From assembly GCA_037138055.1 (NCBI GenBank), contig JBAXJB010000025.1:1-22711 (forward strand): DNA of 22,711 bases, given 5' to 3'. This DNA comes from CAITNM01 sp037138055. Its GTDB lineage: Bacteria; Pseudomonadota; Alphaproteobacteria; Paracaedibacterales; CAITNM01. Positions 1 through 7,922 of the stretch are shown piece by piece; within the stretch, counting starts at the first letter, position 1; the number at the start of each line of letters is the position of its first letter. The notes beneath the pieces are model-generated. The model was not told where the DNA came from. It worked only from the letters and a program-made list of their open reading frames with translations, and did no database searches. The position numbers and the translations under genes were made by a program.

Positions 1-69
1 AGAGATTTTTAATAAAAATTTAGGTCCCGTTGCACTTCAAACTTGAATGTGGCATTTTCTTATTATTAC

Positions 70-75
70 TATAAT
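70..75 (+). promoter_or_regulatory. Possible -10 box upstream of the secretin gene
   Basis: A perfect TATAAT lies about 84 nt upstream of the chosen secretin start. No convincing -35 sits 16-18 nt upstream; the nearest TTGAAT (43-48) is 21 nt away. It is recorded as a weak candidate only. The rest of the first 158 nt holds no gene I can support. Confidence 0.25.
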
Positions 76-158
76 CAATCGGTAAAAATAATCTCCCTCT
101 AGCTAAAAATTCCTGCTTTTGCTTCACTTAAGGTAATGAAATAAAAAAGAGCACGTAT

Positions 159-1781
159 TTGCGGACATTTTTTTTGCTATTTTTTCTATTAGTTGGCTGT
201 AGAGAAATGGTTAACCATCACTCCATAATGCCTAGAGTTGATAAAACAGAAGCAAAAGAACTTGCTCAGCCAGCTAATTTTGCACCTCAGACGCTATCAA
301 CAAAGAAAAGCTTGCAGCAAAAAGAGGAACCCAAGCTACCTAAGATAATGTATCAATTGGTTAGCATTTCTGTTTCTGAAAATATTTCATTAAAAAATGT
401 GTTTATTGAATTGGCCAGACAAGCTGAGATTGATTTACAACTAGATCATACCATTGATGCAAAAATTATTTTTACCGCTCAAAAACGTCCATTTATAGAT
501 GTTATAAAATCAATGTGTGAAATGGCAAATTTAAGATATGACGTTTTAGGAAATGCCATTCGCATTGAACGTGACACGCCCTATTCACAAAATTATAACG
601 TACAGTTTTTAAACTTATCTCGAACAAGCGAAGATCAATTAGCTGTAGCGTCTGATGTATTTTCAAGTGTTGGGCCATCAAAAAGCAATATGAACGACAA
701 CGTTTCAAAGAGCGCTTTAAAAGCCACGACCAAAAATGATTTTTGGGAGGAACTCGAGCAAAATCTAAAAACGATTTTGGTATCAGGAAACGAAAAAGGT
801 ACATATTCAATGCACCGCCAAGCGGGGTTGATTGCATTACACGCGACACGAAAACAGCATCAACAAGTTCAGTTGTATTTGGAGAAATTACGCCATGTAG
901 CATGCTGCCAGGTGTTAATTGAAGCAAAAATTATTGAAGTGACTCTTAAAGATGAATACAGGAGCGGAATCAATTGGCAAACATTGGGCACAAAAGGTGA
1001 TTTAGAAATTACCGCTAATTTCGGCGAAATGGCCAGAAAAGGTGCATTTTTAGACCCAGGAGCTTCTCAAACAGATATGGTCAGTTTTGGCGCAAAGGGG
1101 TCTAAGTTTTCCGCAATAGCAAATACGCTGCAGGAATTTGGATTGGTAAGAACCTTATCAAGTCCACGTCTCACTGTTATGAATAATCAAGCGGCTATTC
1201 TAAAGGTTGCGCAAAATAAAGTGTATTTCAGGCTTAACTACGACAAAATGTATAATTCACAAAACAATGCGCAAAGCACCACCGTTTCAAGCGATATTCA
1301 GACAGTTCCAATCGGCTTGCTAATGATGGTGCAGCCATCAATTGACCCCGAAACTGGAGAGATTATATTATTTTTAAGGCCAAGCATTTCACGCTTAACT
1401 CAATCTGTAGCAGACCCTGCAATTGATATTGCTTACAATGCAGGAAATACAACCGGCAGTGTAACCAAAGCACCTGTTCAGTCAATGATTCCAGTAGTTG
1501 AAGTGCGAGAAATTGATTCAGTATTAAGACTAAGTAATAAAGAAATGGCCGTTCTGGGTGGATTAATGGAAGTACGCTCATCTGAACATAAGCAAGGATT
1601 ACCAGGACTAGATGAGGTCCCAATACTACGCGATTTAACCGGCAGTTTAACCGAAGGTGATACAATTGTAGAACTGGTCATTGTTTTAAAAGCAACAATT
1701 ATGGATAATGGTGCCGCACCAGATGGCGCTGACCACCGATTAATGGATAAATACACTACAGACCCGCGACCTTTGAAATGA
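159..1781 (+). CDS. MshL/GspD-family secretin lipoprotein (pilus or type II-like outer-membrane channel)
   Basis: Predicted outer-membrane secretin, a ring-forming channel for a MSHA-type pilus or type II-like machine. The N-terminus is a short hydrophobic signal ending in a lipobox (LLVGC, Cys14), so it should be lipidated. Residues about 64-140 resemble the small secretin N-terminal (STN-like) domain. From about residue 248 a secretin core begins with VLIEAKIIEVTLKDEYRSG and continues to a C-terminal block with AVLGGLMEVR, GLPGLDEVPILRDL and VELVIVLKATI, all hallmarks of the family. The order and wording are closest to MshL (family knowledge). The start is a TTG: the frame is closed by TAA at 129-131 and has no ATG or GTG between. 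The stop overlaps the next gene by 4 nt (ATGA), implying co-transcription. Other pilus genes, if any, lie outside the window. Confidence 0.85.
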   Translation: MRTFFLLFFLLVGCREMVNHHSIMPRVDKTEAKELAQPANFAPQTLSTKKSLQQKEEPKLPKIMYQLVSISVSENISLKNVFIELARQAEIDLQLDHTIDAKIIFTAQKRPFIDVIKSMCEMANLRYDVLGNAIRIERDTPYSQNYNVQFLNLSRTSEDQLAVASDVFSSVGPSKSNMNDNVSKSALKATTKNDFWEELEQNLKTILVSGNEKGTYSMHRQAGLIALHATRKQHQQVQLYLEKLRHVACCQVLIEAKIIEVTLKDEYRSGINWQTLGTKGDLEITANFGEMARKGAFLDPGASQTDMVSFGAKGSKFSAIANTLQEFGLVRTLSSPRLTVMNNQAAILKVAQNKVYFRLNYDKMYNSQNNAQSTTVSSDIQTVPIGLLMMVQPSIDPETGEIILFLRPSISRLTQSVADPAIDIAYNAGNTTGSVTKAPVQSMIPVVEVREIDSVLRLSNKEMAVLGGLMEVRSSEHKQGLPGLDEVPILRDLTGSLTEGDTIVELVIVLKATIMDNGAAPDGADHRLMDKYTTDPRPLK

Positions 1782-2449
1782 AAATTATAAATAATCCACC
1801 GACATTTAAGGCTGTTTTTTTTGACTGGGATAATACCTTAGTTGACACTTGGCCAATTCTCTTTAAAGCCACAAATGTTACATTAAAGCACTTTGGATTA
1901 TCTGAAGTAAGCATGGAAGAAGTAAAAATTAGAGCTAGGCTTTCTTCCCGTGAAAGCTTTCCGAAGATATTTGGTGACAATTGGAAAGAAGCTTTGGCCG
2001 TTTTCTATCAAGCAATTCACGAAAATAAAAATGATATAAAATTGTACAAAGGAACAATGCCTTTGCTGCAATCACTAAAAAATTCTGGGCATATAATAGC
2101 CATTATTAGCAACAAAAAAGGTGACTTGCTACGCGAAGAAATCAAACAGTTTGAAGTGCCAACTGACTTGACTCTTGGTTCAGGAGACACTCCTTTTGAT
2201 AAGCCTCACCCAGAGATGGGACTGATTGCTCTAAAGCAATTAAACTTACAACCAAGTGAAGTTGTGTACGTTGGTGACAGCATTACTGACTGGTTGTTTG
2301 CTAAGAATCTAAACATGGCCGCTATCGCCATAGGTAGTGATCCTTATGATGGAAAATTACTTGCACGATTTAATTCGATTGATGAGTCAATTGAAAAAAC
2401 GATTGATCGTTTCGGCTTGAGAAAGTACCATAAAGGTTCAAATATTTAA
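1778..2449 (+). CDS. HAD-superfamily hydrolase, phosphoglycolate phosphatase-like
   Basis: A 223-residue haloacid dehalogenase-type phosphatase, probably cytosolic. Motif I is FFDWDNTLVDTW near residues 14-25, giving the nucleophile Asp and the acid/base Asp. Motif II is IISNKKG around residue 110, motif III the Lys in DKPHPEMG, and motif IV VGDSITDW around residue 165. The helical cap between motifs I and II and the overall length fit the Gph/PGP subfamily, which hydrolyses small phosphomonoesters such as 2-phosphoglycolate. The true substrate cannot be read from the sequence. Its ATG overlaps the stop of the secretin gene by 4 nt, so the two are translationally coupled even though no functional link is obvious. 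The brnQ leader begins about 16 nt after the stop. Confidence 0.85.
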   Translation: MKIINNPPTFKAVFFDWDNTLVDTWPILFKATNVTLKHFGLSEVSMEEVKIRARLSSRESFPKIFGDNWKEALAVFYQAIHENKNDIKLYKGTMPLLQSLKNSGHIIAIISNKKGDLLREEIKQFEVPTDLTLGSGDTPFDKPHPEMGLIALKQLNLQPSEVVYVGDSITDWLFAKNLNMAAIAIGSDPYDGKLLARFNSIDESIEKTIDRFGLRKYHKGSNI

Positions 2450-2464
2450 CAATGGGAAGGTATC

Positions 2465-2524
2465 ATGATTAATCAAAAATACACACCGTCTTCCATTGTC
2501 GTGGTCGTGACTGTGGCGGTCTAA
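2465..2524 (+). CDS. Putative valine-rich leader peptide (19 aa) of a brnQ attenuator
   Basis: A short ORF, MINQKYTPSSIVVVVTVAV then TAA, preceded by a purine-rich GGGAAGG Shine-Dalgarno (2454-2460) four nt before the ATG. Six of the last eight codons are valine (GTC GTG GTC GTG ACT GTG GCG GTC), with an Ile codon just before. The stop codon lies in the loop and 3' arm of a GC-rich hairpin (2515-2529). A run of regulatory codons ending at a hairpin in front of a branched-chain amino acid gene is the architecture of leader peptides such as IvbL and IlvL (established knowledge). That it regulates the transporter starting 57 nt downstream is inference. No homologue of this exact peptide is known to me. 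Confidence 0.7.
   Translation: MINQKYTPSSIVVVVTVAV
2493..2516 (+). promoter_or_regulatory. Candidate alternative (antiterminator-like) hairpin in the brnQ leader
   Basis: CCATTGTC (2493-2500) can pair with GACTGTGG (2509-2516) through eight positions, with one T-T mismatch and one G-T wobble, closing an 8-nt loop made of Val codons. Its 3' arm shares bases 2515-2516 with the downstream hairpin, so the two folds compete. A ribosome on the Val codons would melt this stem. The structure was found by eye with no folding energy computed. Confidence 0.4.
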
Positions 2525-2529
2525 CCGCC
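2515..2529 (+). promoter_or_regulatory. GC-rich hairpin at the leader peptide stop codon
   Basis: A perfect 6-bp stem GGCGGT / ACCGCC with a 3-nt loop CTA; the TAA stop of the leader ORF is at 2522-2524. It is followed by T-rich sequence (T5 at 2539-2543, longer T tracts from 2552 to 2567), but the first T run is 9 nt away. It is therefore not a textbook intrinsic terminator and may act as an attenuator stem or a translational switch. Confidence 0.55.
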
Positions 2530-2581
2530 CTGATTCAATTTTTCCTCATTATTTTTTATATTTTTTTCAGGAGTTACAGCC

Positions 2582-3721
2582 ATGCACCCATCAATTTTTA
2601 TTCTTGGTTTTTCGATATTTGCTATGTTTTTTGGTTCAGGAAATCTTGTTTTTCCAATGCAAATTGGAAGCTCATGCCTCAACCATTGGGAAATTGGTTT
2701 TTTAGGTTTGTTGATCAGCGGAATACTTATCCCATTTGCCGGAGTATTTGCAATTAAGCGTTATCAAGGCTCATATGATCGGTTTTTCAAGGAGCTTGGT
2801 TTTGGCGCAAACGTTATCATCCCTTTAATTTTATTGTCTCTTTTAGGTGCGTTTGGCATTGTTCCACGTTGCATAACCGTTGCATTTGGTGGATTTCATG
2901 TGCTTGAACCAAGCATACCATTGTGGACATTTTCACTTGGTTTCACTTTAATTTGTTTTTTAACAGGCCTAAAAGATACACGCATGTTAAACATTATTGG
3001 CAAATTCATGACCCCGGTTAAGCTTGGCACACTTGCTTTAATTATAATTACTGGAATTATAGGCGCACCATTTTTACCCAGCTCTACGCACACATACGAA
3101 AGTGCTTTCGAACTTGGATTGTCTCAAGGCTATCAAACTATGGATTTAATTGCTGGATTTTTCTTTTCTGCTCTTATCTTTAATCATGTACAACAACAAT
3201 GTAAATCAACTACTGATCCTAAAATTATTTTTTGGATATCAGCGAAAGCAAGCTTGATAGGAGCGTCTGTTATTGCACTGGCATATGGTGGACTGGTTTA
3301 TTTAGGAGCTTCTTACGCTAGCGTTATACAAGCCGTACAACCAACAGAAATGTTGCCGACTCTAACAAAACATCTTCTTGGCAGTTACTCTACAATAGTT
3401 ATTGCTTTCGCAATGGGCTTTTCATGTCTTACAACTGCAACAGCATTGAACAATTTGTATGCTAGTTTTTTACACAAGCTATTCAAACTACCGGATAACC
3501 ATTTTTATTATGTATTAGCCGCTACAAGTTTTATTTCTTTTTCCTTATCATTGTTAGATTTCAAAGGGATTTCTGCATTCTTAACTCCAATTTTGGATGT
3601 TATTTATCCAGGACTAATCATTTTCACTGTTGCATCGTTGATTCATCCCCACCCGCACATTTTAAAACGCGTAACATTTTATGGAATTACTGTAGCGATG
3701 ATCATTTTTAAATTAATTTAG
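2582..3721 (+). CDS. brnQ: Branched-chain amino acid transporter, BrnQ/LIVCS family
   Basis: Inner-membrane Na+/H+-coupled importer of leucine, isoleucine and valine (family knowledge). The N-terminus has the LIVCS signature: IFAMFFGSGNLVFPMQIG at about residues 12-29, followed by many hydrophobic segments (around 11-12 by eye) and short charged loops. The family tail ends in a hydrophobic FYGITVAMIIFKLI. At 379 residues it is shorter than typical BrnQ (about 430-440), with no frameshift visible. The start is supported by AGGAG at 2569-2573, eight nt before the ATG. It is preceded by a Val-rich leader ORF and hairpins, which suggests control by charged tRNA-Val. Its SD can also pair with CCTGA at 2529-2533. 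Uptake of BCAA would suit a host-dependent auxotroph (inference). Confidence 0.88.
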   Translation: MHPSIFILGFSIFAMFFGSGNLVFPMQIGSSCLNHWEIGFLGLLISGILIPFAGVFAIKRYQGSYDRFFKELGFGANVIIPLILLSLLGAFGIVPRCITVAFGGFHVLEPSIPLWTFSLGFTLICFLTGLKDTRMLNIIGKFMTPVKLGTLALIIITGIIGAPFLPSSTHTYESAFELGLSQGYQTMDLIAGFFFSALIFNHVQQQCKSTTDPKIIFWISAKASLIGASVIALAYGGLVYLGASYASVIQAVQPTEMLPTLTKHLLGSYSTIVIAFAMGFSCLTTATALNNLYASFLHKLFKLPDNHFYYVLAATSFISFSLSLLDFKGISAFLTPILDVIYPGLIIFTVASLIHPHPHILKRVTFYGITVAMIIFKLI

Positions 3722-3733
3722 CATGATCCAATC

Positions 3734-3762
3734 TTGATTCTTTTTTGCCAACAAAGTACATT
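3734..3762 (+). promoter_or_regulatory. Possible sigma70 promoter for the mreB operon
   Basis: TTGATT (3734-3739), 17-nt spacer, TACATT (3757-3762), each matching 4 of 6 consensus bases, about 33 nt upstream of the mreB ATG. It is a plausible start for the elongasome operon since no gene lies between brnQ and mreB, but the match is modest. Confidence 0.35.
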
Positions 3763-3794
3763 ACGGTAACGATTAATAAATTTTGTGAAATATT

Positions 3795-4835
3795 ATGTTG
3801 TCTCGTCTTCTTGGTTACCTATCTGCTGACATGGCTATTGATCTGGGAACTGCAAACACTTTGGTGTATGTTAAAGGTCGAGGAATAGTTTTAAATGAAC
3901 CCTCTGTCGTTGCTATAGCTAGTCGTAACGGACGTCAGCAAGTTTTAGCTGTCGGTGAAGAAGCAAAAATGATGGTTGGCCGCACGCCCGGAGGCATTCA
4001 GGCAATCCGCCCATTGCGTGATGGAGTTATTGCCGATTTTGAAATTGCACAAGAAATGATTAAGCATTTTATTCGAAAAGTGCATAATCGTCGCAGTTTT
4101 GCAGCACCGCAAATTATCATTTGCGTTCCTTCAGGATCAACTCCAGTTGAACGTCGTGCCATTCAAGACGCTGCGGAAAGCGCAGGCGGACGTCGAGTAT
4201 ATTTAATTGAAGAACCAATGGCAGCTGCTATTGGGGCAGGAATGCCAGTCACAGAGCCTACTGGCTCTATGATTGTGGATATTGGTGGAGGGACCACTGA
4301 AGTAGCCGTGCTATCTTTAGGTGGTATTGTATACGCAACATCGGTTCGTGCTGGCGGAGATAAAATGGACGAATCCATCATTAACTATATTCGTCGCACA
4401 CATAATCTCTTAATTGGTGAAGCAACAGCAGAAAAAATTAAGAAGAAAATTGGCTCAGCTCTTGTAATGCCTAATAGTGAAGAGACTGTCCTTTCTATCA
4501 AAGGACGTAGCTTAATTAACGGCATTCCAAAGGAAATTGAGGTCAGCCAAAAACAGATAGCTGAAGCTTTGACAGAAGTTGTTGCGGCAATAGCAGAAGG
4601 TGTAAAAACAGCACTTGAATGCACAGCCCCTGAATTATCGGCGGATATTGTTGATCGTGGAATTGTAATGACAGGCGGCGGAGCTCTTTTAAGAAATCTT
4701 GACAAAGTTATAGCAAATGCAACCGGTGTTCCTGTTTTTGTTGCTGAAAATCCATTAAACTGTGTGGTCCTTGGAACTGGTCGTGCGCTTGAAGAAATGG
4801 AAGCATTACGTACCGTTTTAGTAAACTCTTACTAA
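3795..4835 (+). CDS. mreB: Rod shape-determining protein MreB (bacterial actin)
   Basis: A 346-residue actin-like ATPase that forms membrane-associated filaments and positions the lateral wall synthesis complex. The N-terminus MLSRLLGYLSADMAIDLGTA holds an amphipathic membrane-binding helix and the first phosphate-binding loop. VDIGGGTTEVAVLSLGG near residue 160 is the second phosphate loop, and VMTGGGALLRNLD near residue 292 the adenosine-binding motif. IYVK-like spacing, IEEPMAAAIGAG and the length are standard for MreB. No clear Shine-Dalgarno is visible before the ATG. First gene of the mreBCD-mrdAB cluster, 13 nt ahead of mreC, and expected to be co-transcribed with it. Confidence 0.97.
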   Translation: MLSRLLGYLSADMAIDLGTANTLVYVKGRGIVLNEPSVVAIASRNGRQQVLAVGEEAKMMVGRTPGGIQAIRPLRDGVIADFEIAQEMIKHFIRKVHNRRSFAAPQIIICVPSGSTPVERRAIQDAAESAGGRRVYLIEEPMAAAIGAGMPVTEPTGSMIVDIGGGTTEVAVLSLGGIVYATSVRAGGDKMDESIINYIRRTHNLLIGEATAEKIKKKIGSALVMPNSEETVLSIKGRSLINGIPKEIEVSQKQIAEALTEVVAAIAEGVKTALECTAPELSADIVDRGIVMTGGGALLRNLDKVIANATGVPVFVAENPLNCVVLGTGRALEEMEALRTVLVNSY

Positions 4836-4848
4836 TTGATGTGGCATC

Positions 4849-5673
4849 GTGCGCCGGATTTTAATCCTATTTTGCGCGGCATCTGTTTTATATTTGAGCG
4901 TAAGTTATTGGTATTTTCCAAATAGTCCTTACGCTCACTATTCACTTCAAAATTTGTCATCACCGCTACTTCGTTCAATAGGCACATCAAATCGTTTTTT
5001 TGGAAGCATACCTCGTATTTTCAACGATATTCATTATTGGTTTTCATCTCGCACATATTTGCACAACCAGCTTAAAAAATTAGAACAGCTTGAAGATGAG
5101 CTCCGACAAACAAAACTGGATTTGGTGATATCAAAAAAACTTATCGACCAGCTTGAACCATTAACAAATTTCAAAACCCCCAATCTCTTTAAGAGCACCA
5201 CTGTTCGCGTTTATGGTTCACCCATTGGTTTCTATGATGCTCAGCTCATTACCTCTTCTTCTACTAATATAGTTATGAAAAAAGACGATATTGCAGTGAG
5301 TGAGAAAGGCTTAGTGGGCCGAGTTGTTGAAGCATCCAGTCGTATTCTTCGTATTATGCTCATAACGGATATGGCATCACGAGTCCCTATTAAAATTCTT
5401 GAAACTGGTGAAAATGCCATAGCTGTTGGAAACGGCACTTCTATCATGTCATTGGAACATTTACAAAGCAGAGAGATGATAACAAATAGCTACAAACGCC
5501 CTACAGAGGTGGGAGATATCCTTGTCACTTCAGGTGTTGGAGGCATTTTTCCACCCGACATTATGGTGGGAATTGTAACTGCTATAAAAGATGAGGAAAT
5601 CTCTGTAAAGCCATTTGTATCATTTCATACACTTGAAATAGTAAGAATATTATATGACCACCTGGCAGCTTAA
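4849..5673 (+). CDS. mreC: Rod shape-determining protein MreC
   Basis: A 274-residue bitopic periplasmic scaffold that activates PBP2-RodA. A signal-anchor helix occupies about residues 3-20. A coiled coil around residues 70-100 (HNQLKKLEQLEDELRQTK) precedes the beta-rich MreC core, with VRVYGSPIGFYDAQLI, GLVGRVVEASSRILRIMLI and GDILVTSGVGGIFPPDIMVG. The last block is the family's most conserved stretch. The start is GTG; an ATG 10 nt upstream is in another frame. The 3' end overlaps mreD by 20 nt. The length is normal for a short proteobacterial MreC lacking the proline-rich C-terminal tail. Confidence 0.93.
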   Translation: MRRILILFCAASVLYLSVSYWYFPNSPYAHYSLQNLSSPLLRSIGTSNRFFGSIPRIFNDIHYWFSSRTYLHNQLKKLEQLEDELRQTKLDLVISKKLIDQLEPLTNFKTPNLFKSTTVRVYGSPIGFYDAQLITSSSTNIVMKKDDIAVSEKGLVGRVVEASSRILRIMLITDMASRVPIKILETGENAIAVGNGTSIMSLEHLQSREMITNSYKRPTEVGDILVTSGVGGIFPPDIMVGIVTAIKDEEISVKPFVSFHTLEIVRILYDHLAA

Positions 5674-6133
5674 ACTCACCACATTCTTATGGCGGTTCAT
5701 CTTTTTTGCATGCTGCAACGTTTTCGATGCATTTATCCTTTTCCAAGGCACAGGATTACGCTTACAAACGGCATTGATAGTTCTGTATCGCTGGGTACTG
5801 TATACTCCCCGTTCTGGAGATTTTTTAATTTTAATAGTCTTTGGTTTTTTTTGGGATGCTATCTACCACTTACCTTTTGGATTTCACAGCTTTTTGATAC
5901 TTGCTACGAGCATTGTGCTCTATACGCAAAAACGTTACCTTCAAGTCTGTCATCAATACATGCGATGGCTTGTTTTTTTAGGAGTACTGATTTTGGTCAA
6001 TCAGGTTGAATATGCACTACACTTATTATTAGGCCAACAAATTGTTTTTTCGTTTATGCTTGCTTTAAGCATGCTTATAACTTTTTCCTTGTATCCCTTT
6101 GTCTTTAAGTTTTTGCAGCACTATGATAGATGA
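5654..6133 (+). CDS. mreD: Rod shape-determining protein MreD
   Basis: A 159-residue polytopic inner-membrane protein with about five hydrophobic segments, of the size and hydropathy expected for MreD, which binds MreC and the PBP2/RodA pair. Weak but typical motifs are FWDAIYHLPFGFHSFLILA around residues 66-84 (the conserved G-x-D-x-x-x-x-P-x-G pattern is seen as FFWDAIYHLPFG) and a basic C-terminus. Identification leans on position: it starts inside mreC (20-nt overlap) and overlaps mrdA. The gene is poorly conserved in all bacteria, so context carries most of the weight. Confidence 0.88.
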   Translation: MTTWQLKLTTFLWRFIFFACCNVFDAFILFQGTGLRLQTALIVLYRWVLYTPRSGDFLILIVFGFFWDAIYHLPFGFHSFLILATSIVLYTQKRYLQVCHQYMRWLVFLGVLILVNQVEYALHLLLGQQIVFSFMLALSMLITFSLYPFVFKFLQHYDR

Positions 6134-7922
6134 GTCCTTTAGTCATGTTTTTAAACGCAGAAGCTTTCTTTTAGGCTTAGGTAAGGGCATACTTTTGACT
6201 GGGTTGCTTGGAAGACTGATTCATTTACAGATTTTCAATCGAGATTACTATAGAACACTCGCTGATCGTAATCGTATTCAAACTCGTCTCATTGCGCCGC
6301 CTAGAGGACAAATTATTGATAATACTGGAAAAGTCTTAGCAATTAATCAAAATGTTTATCGCTGTTTGATGACTCCTGATGCAAATATAAATGTTGAAAC
6401 TGAGATTAGCATTTTGCAATCTCTGTTAAATTTAAGCACAGAACATACAAAAGAACTGAAAAAGCAGCTTACTCAGCAATCAAAAATTGCATCCATCGTT
6501 AAAGAAAGCCTTACCTGGGAAGAGATGGCAGCACTTCAATTAAAGCTTCCTGATTTACCAGGATTACTCATAGAAAAATCTCAAATAAGACAATACATGT
6601 ATCCAGAAATTTTATGTCATACAATTGGGTATGTAGCACAAGCTTCCCAAAAAGATTTAGATGAATATAACGTTGAACCCATTCCCGGACTACGCATAGG
6701 AAAAAGCGGTTTAGAAAAAACATATCAAAATACTCTTAATGGAAAACCAGGAATGCAGCGCGTGGAAGTCAATGCAAGGCGACGTATTGTCCGAATTATT
6801 GATCACACCTCGCCAAAAATTGGACAAGATTTGCACACAACTATAAATATTGCACTTCAAGAGAAAATCATTGAAATTCTAGAGCCTTATCGAAATGCCA
6901 ACGTAGTCGTTATGGATGTTCATACAGGCGCTATAAGAGCTATGGTTTCCAAGCCTGGGTATGATAGTAATCTTTTTGTGTCAGGCATTAAAAAAGATGA
7001 TTGGAAAAATCTTTTAACTCACGAAGATAAGCCTCTTATTAACAAAGCTCTTGCTGGACAATATCCCCCTGGATCAATTTTTAAAATGATAGTAGCTTTA
7101 GCTGCCCTAAATGAAGGTATTGTCGATCAAGAAAGTCATATACATTGCCCTGGACACTATAATCTAGGAAGCAATCGTATTCATTGCTGGACGTGGAAGA
7201 ATGGAGGTCATGGGATAGTTAACCTGGAGAGAGCCATTGCGGAATCATGTGACGTCTATTTTTATCATTTAGCTTTAAAAATTGGCTCCTTAAAAATGGT
7301 TGAAATGGCTTCCCGTTTTGAACTCGGTCAACTAACAGGTATTGAACTAAGTGGTGAAAAAAAAGGATTAATTCCAAGTCCTGAATGGGCAAAGTTTCGC
7401 AAAGGATTTTTTAAACAAAAAGGGCAAGCCTTAAATATTTCAATTGGACAAGGAGTCGTTCTTTCCACACCATTACAAATGGCACGAATGATTGCCATGC
7501 TGGTCAACGGAGGGAAAATTATCACTCCTCATTTAGTAAAAACTGATGTCATTCATCCAGAAAAATTTGTTGAGGGAATTGAGCCTCATTGGCTGGAGTG
7601 GATCCAACAAGCGATGAACAAAGTTGTTAATGACCCGAAAGGCACAGCTCATAGAGCAAATCCAAATTTAAATGATTGGAGCTTTGGAGGCAAATCAGGA
7701 AGTGCTCAAGTTTGTCGCATTACAATGCAACAACGTGCTGATGGAACTTATAAAGATTTACCCTACCATTTAAAAGACCATGCTATTTTTGTTGGTTATG
7801 CACCTATAGAAAAACCACAACACGCTGTAAGTGTTGTGATTGAACATGGTGTAAGTGGTGGTGGGGTTGCAGGTCCTGTAGCAGGTCAAATTTTGCAAGC
7901 AGCAAGACACCTATATGTTTGA
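6123..7922 (+). CDS. mrdA: Penicillin-binding protein 2 (peptidoglycan D,D-transpeptidase)
   Basis: Elongasome transpeptidase that crosslinks new lateral wall glycan made by RodA. With the ATG at 6123 it has 599 residues. A signal anchor lies at about 14-34, the pedestal with PPRGQIIDNTGKVLAINQN near 60-80 and the pedestal motif KSGLEKTYQNTLNGKPG around 195. The transpeptidase domain shows SIFK (Ser318, the acylated serine, and Lys321), SCD (Ser375) and KSGSAQ (Lys524), which replaces the more usual KTGTAQ. A longer reading from TTG at 6099 is possible, but ATG 6123 gives the normal short cytoplasmic tail (MIDESFSHVFKRRSF). It overlaps mreD by 11 nt and rodA by 8 nt. Confidence 0.95.
   Translation: MIDESFSHVFKRRSFLLGLGKGILLTGLLGRLIHLQIFNRDYYRTLADRNRIQTRLIAPPRGQIIDNTGKVLAINQNVYRCLMTPDANINVETEISILQSLLNLSTEHTKELKKQLTQQSKIASIVKESLTWEEMAALQLKLPDLPGLLIEKSQIRQYMYPEILCHTIGYVAQASQKDLDEYNVEPIPGLRIGKSGLEKTYQNTLNGKPGMQRVEVNARRRIVRIIDHTSPKIGQDLHTTINIALQEKIIEILEPYRNANVVVMDVHTGAIRAMVSKPGYDSNLFVSGIKKDDWKNLLTHEDKPLINKALAGQYPPGSIFKMIVALAALNEGIVDQESHIHCPGHYNLGSNRIHCWTWKNGGHGIVNLERAIAESCDVYFYHLALKIGSLKMVEMASRFELGQLTGIELSGEKKGLIPSPEWAKFRKGFFKQKGQALNISIGQGVVLSTPLQMARMIAMLVNGGKIITPHLVKTDVIHPEKFVEGIEPHWLEWIQQAMNKVVNDPKGTAHRANPNLNDWSFGGKSGSAQVCRITMQQRADGTYKDLPYHLKDHAIFVGYAPIEKPQHAVSVVIEHGVSGGGVAGPVAGQILQAARHLYV

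Noticed and set aside
2..46. Open frame ending ...NLGPVALQT-stop at the left edge, possibly the tail of an upstream gene
   Set aside because: Only 14 codons are visible and no motif supports coding.
502..927. 141-codon minus-strand open frame inside the secretin gene
   Set aside because: It is antisense to a well-supported coding region, with no motif or ribosome-binding site.
5689..6009. 106-codon plus-strand open frame overlapping mreD
   Set aside because: Shadow frame; mreD in the other frame has the expected membrane pattern and operon position.
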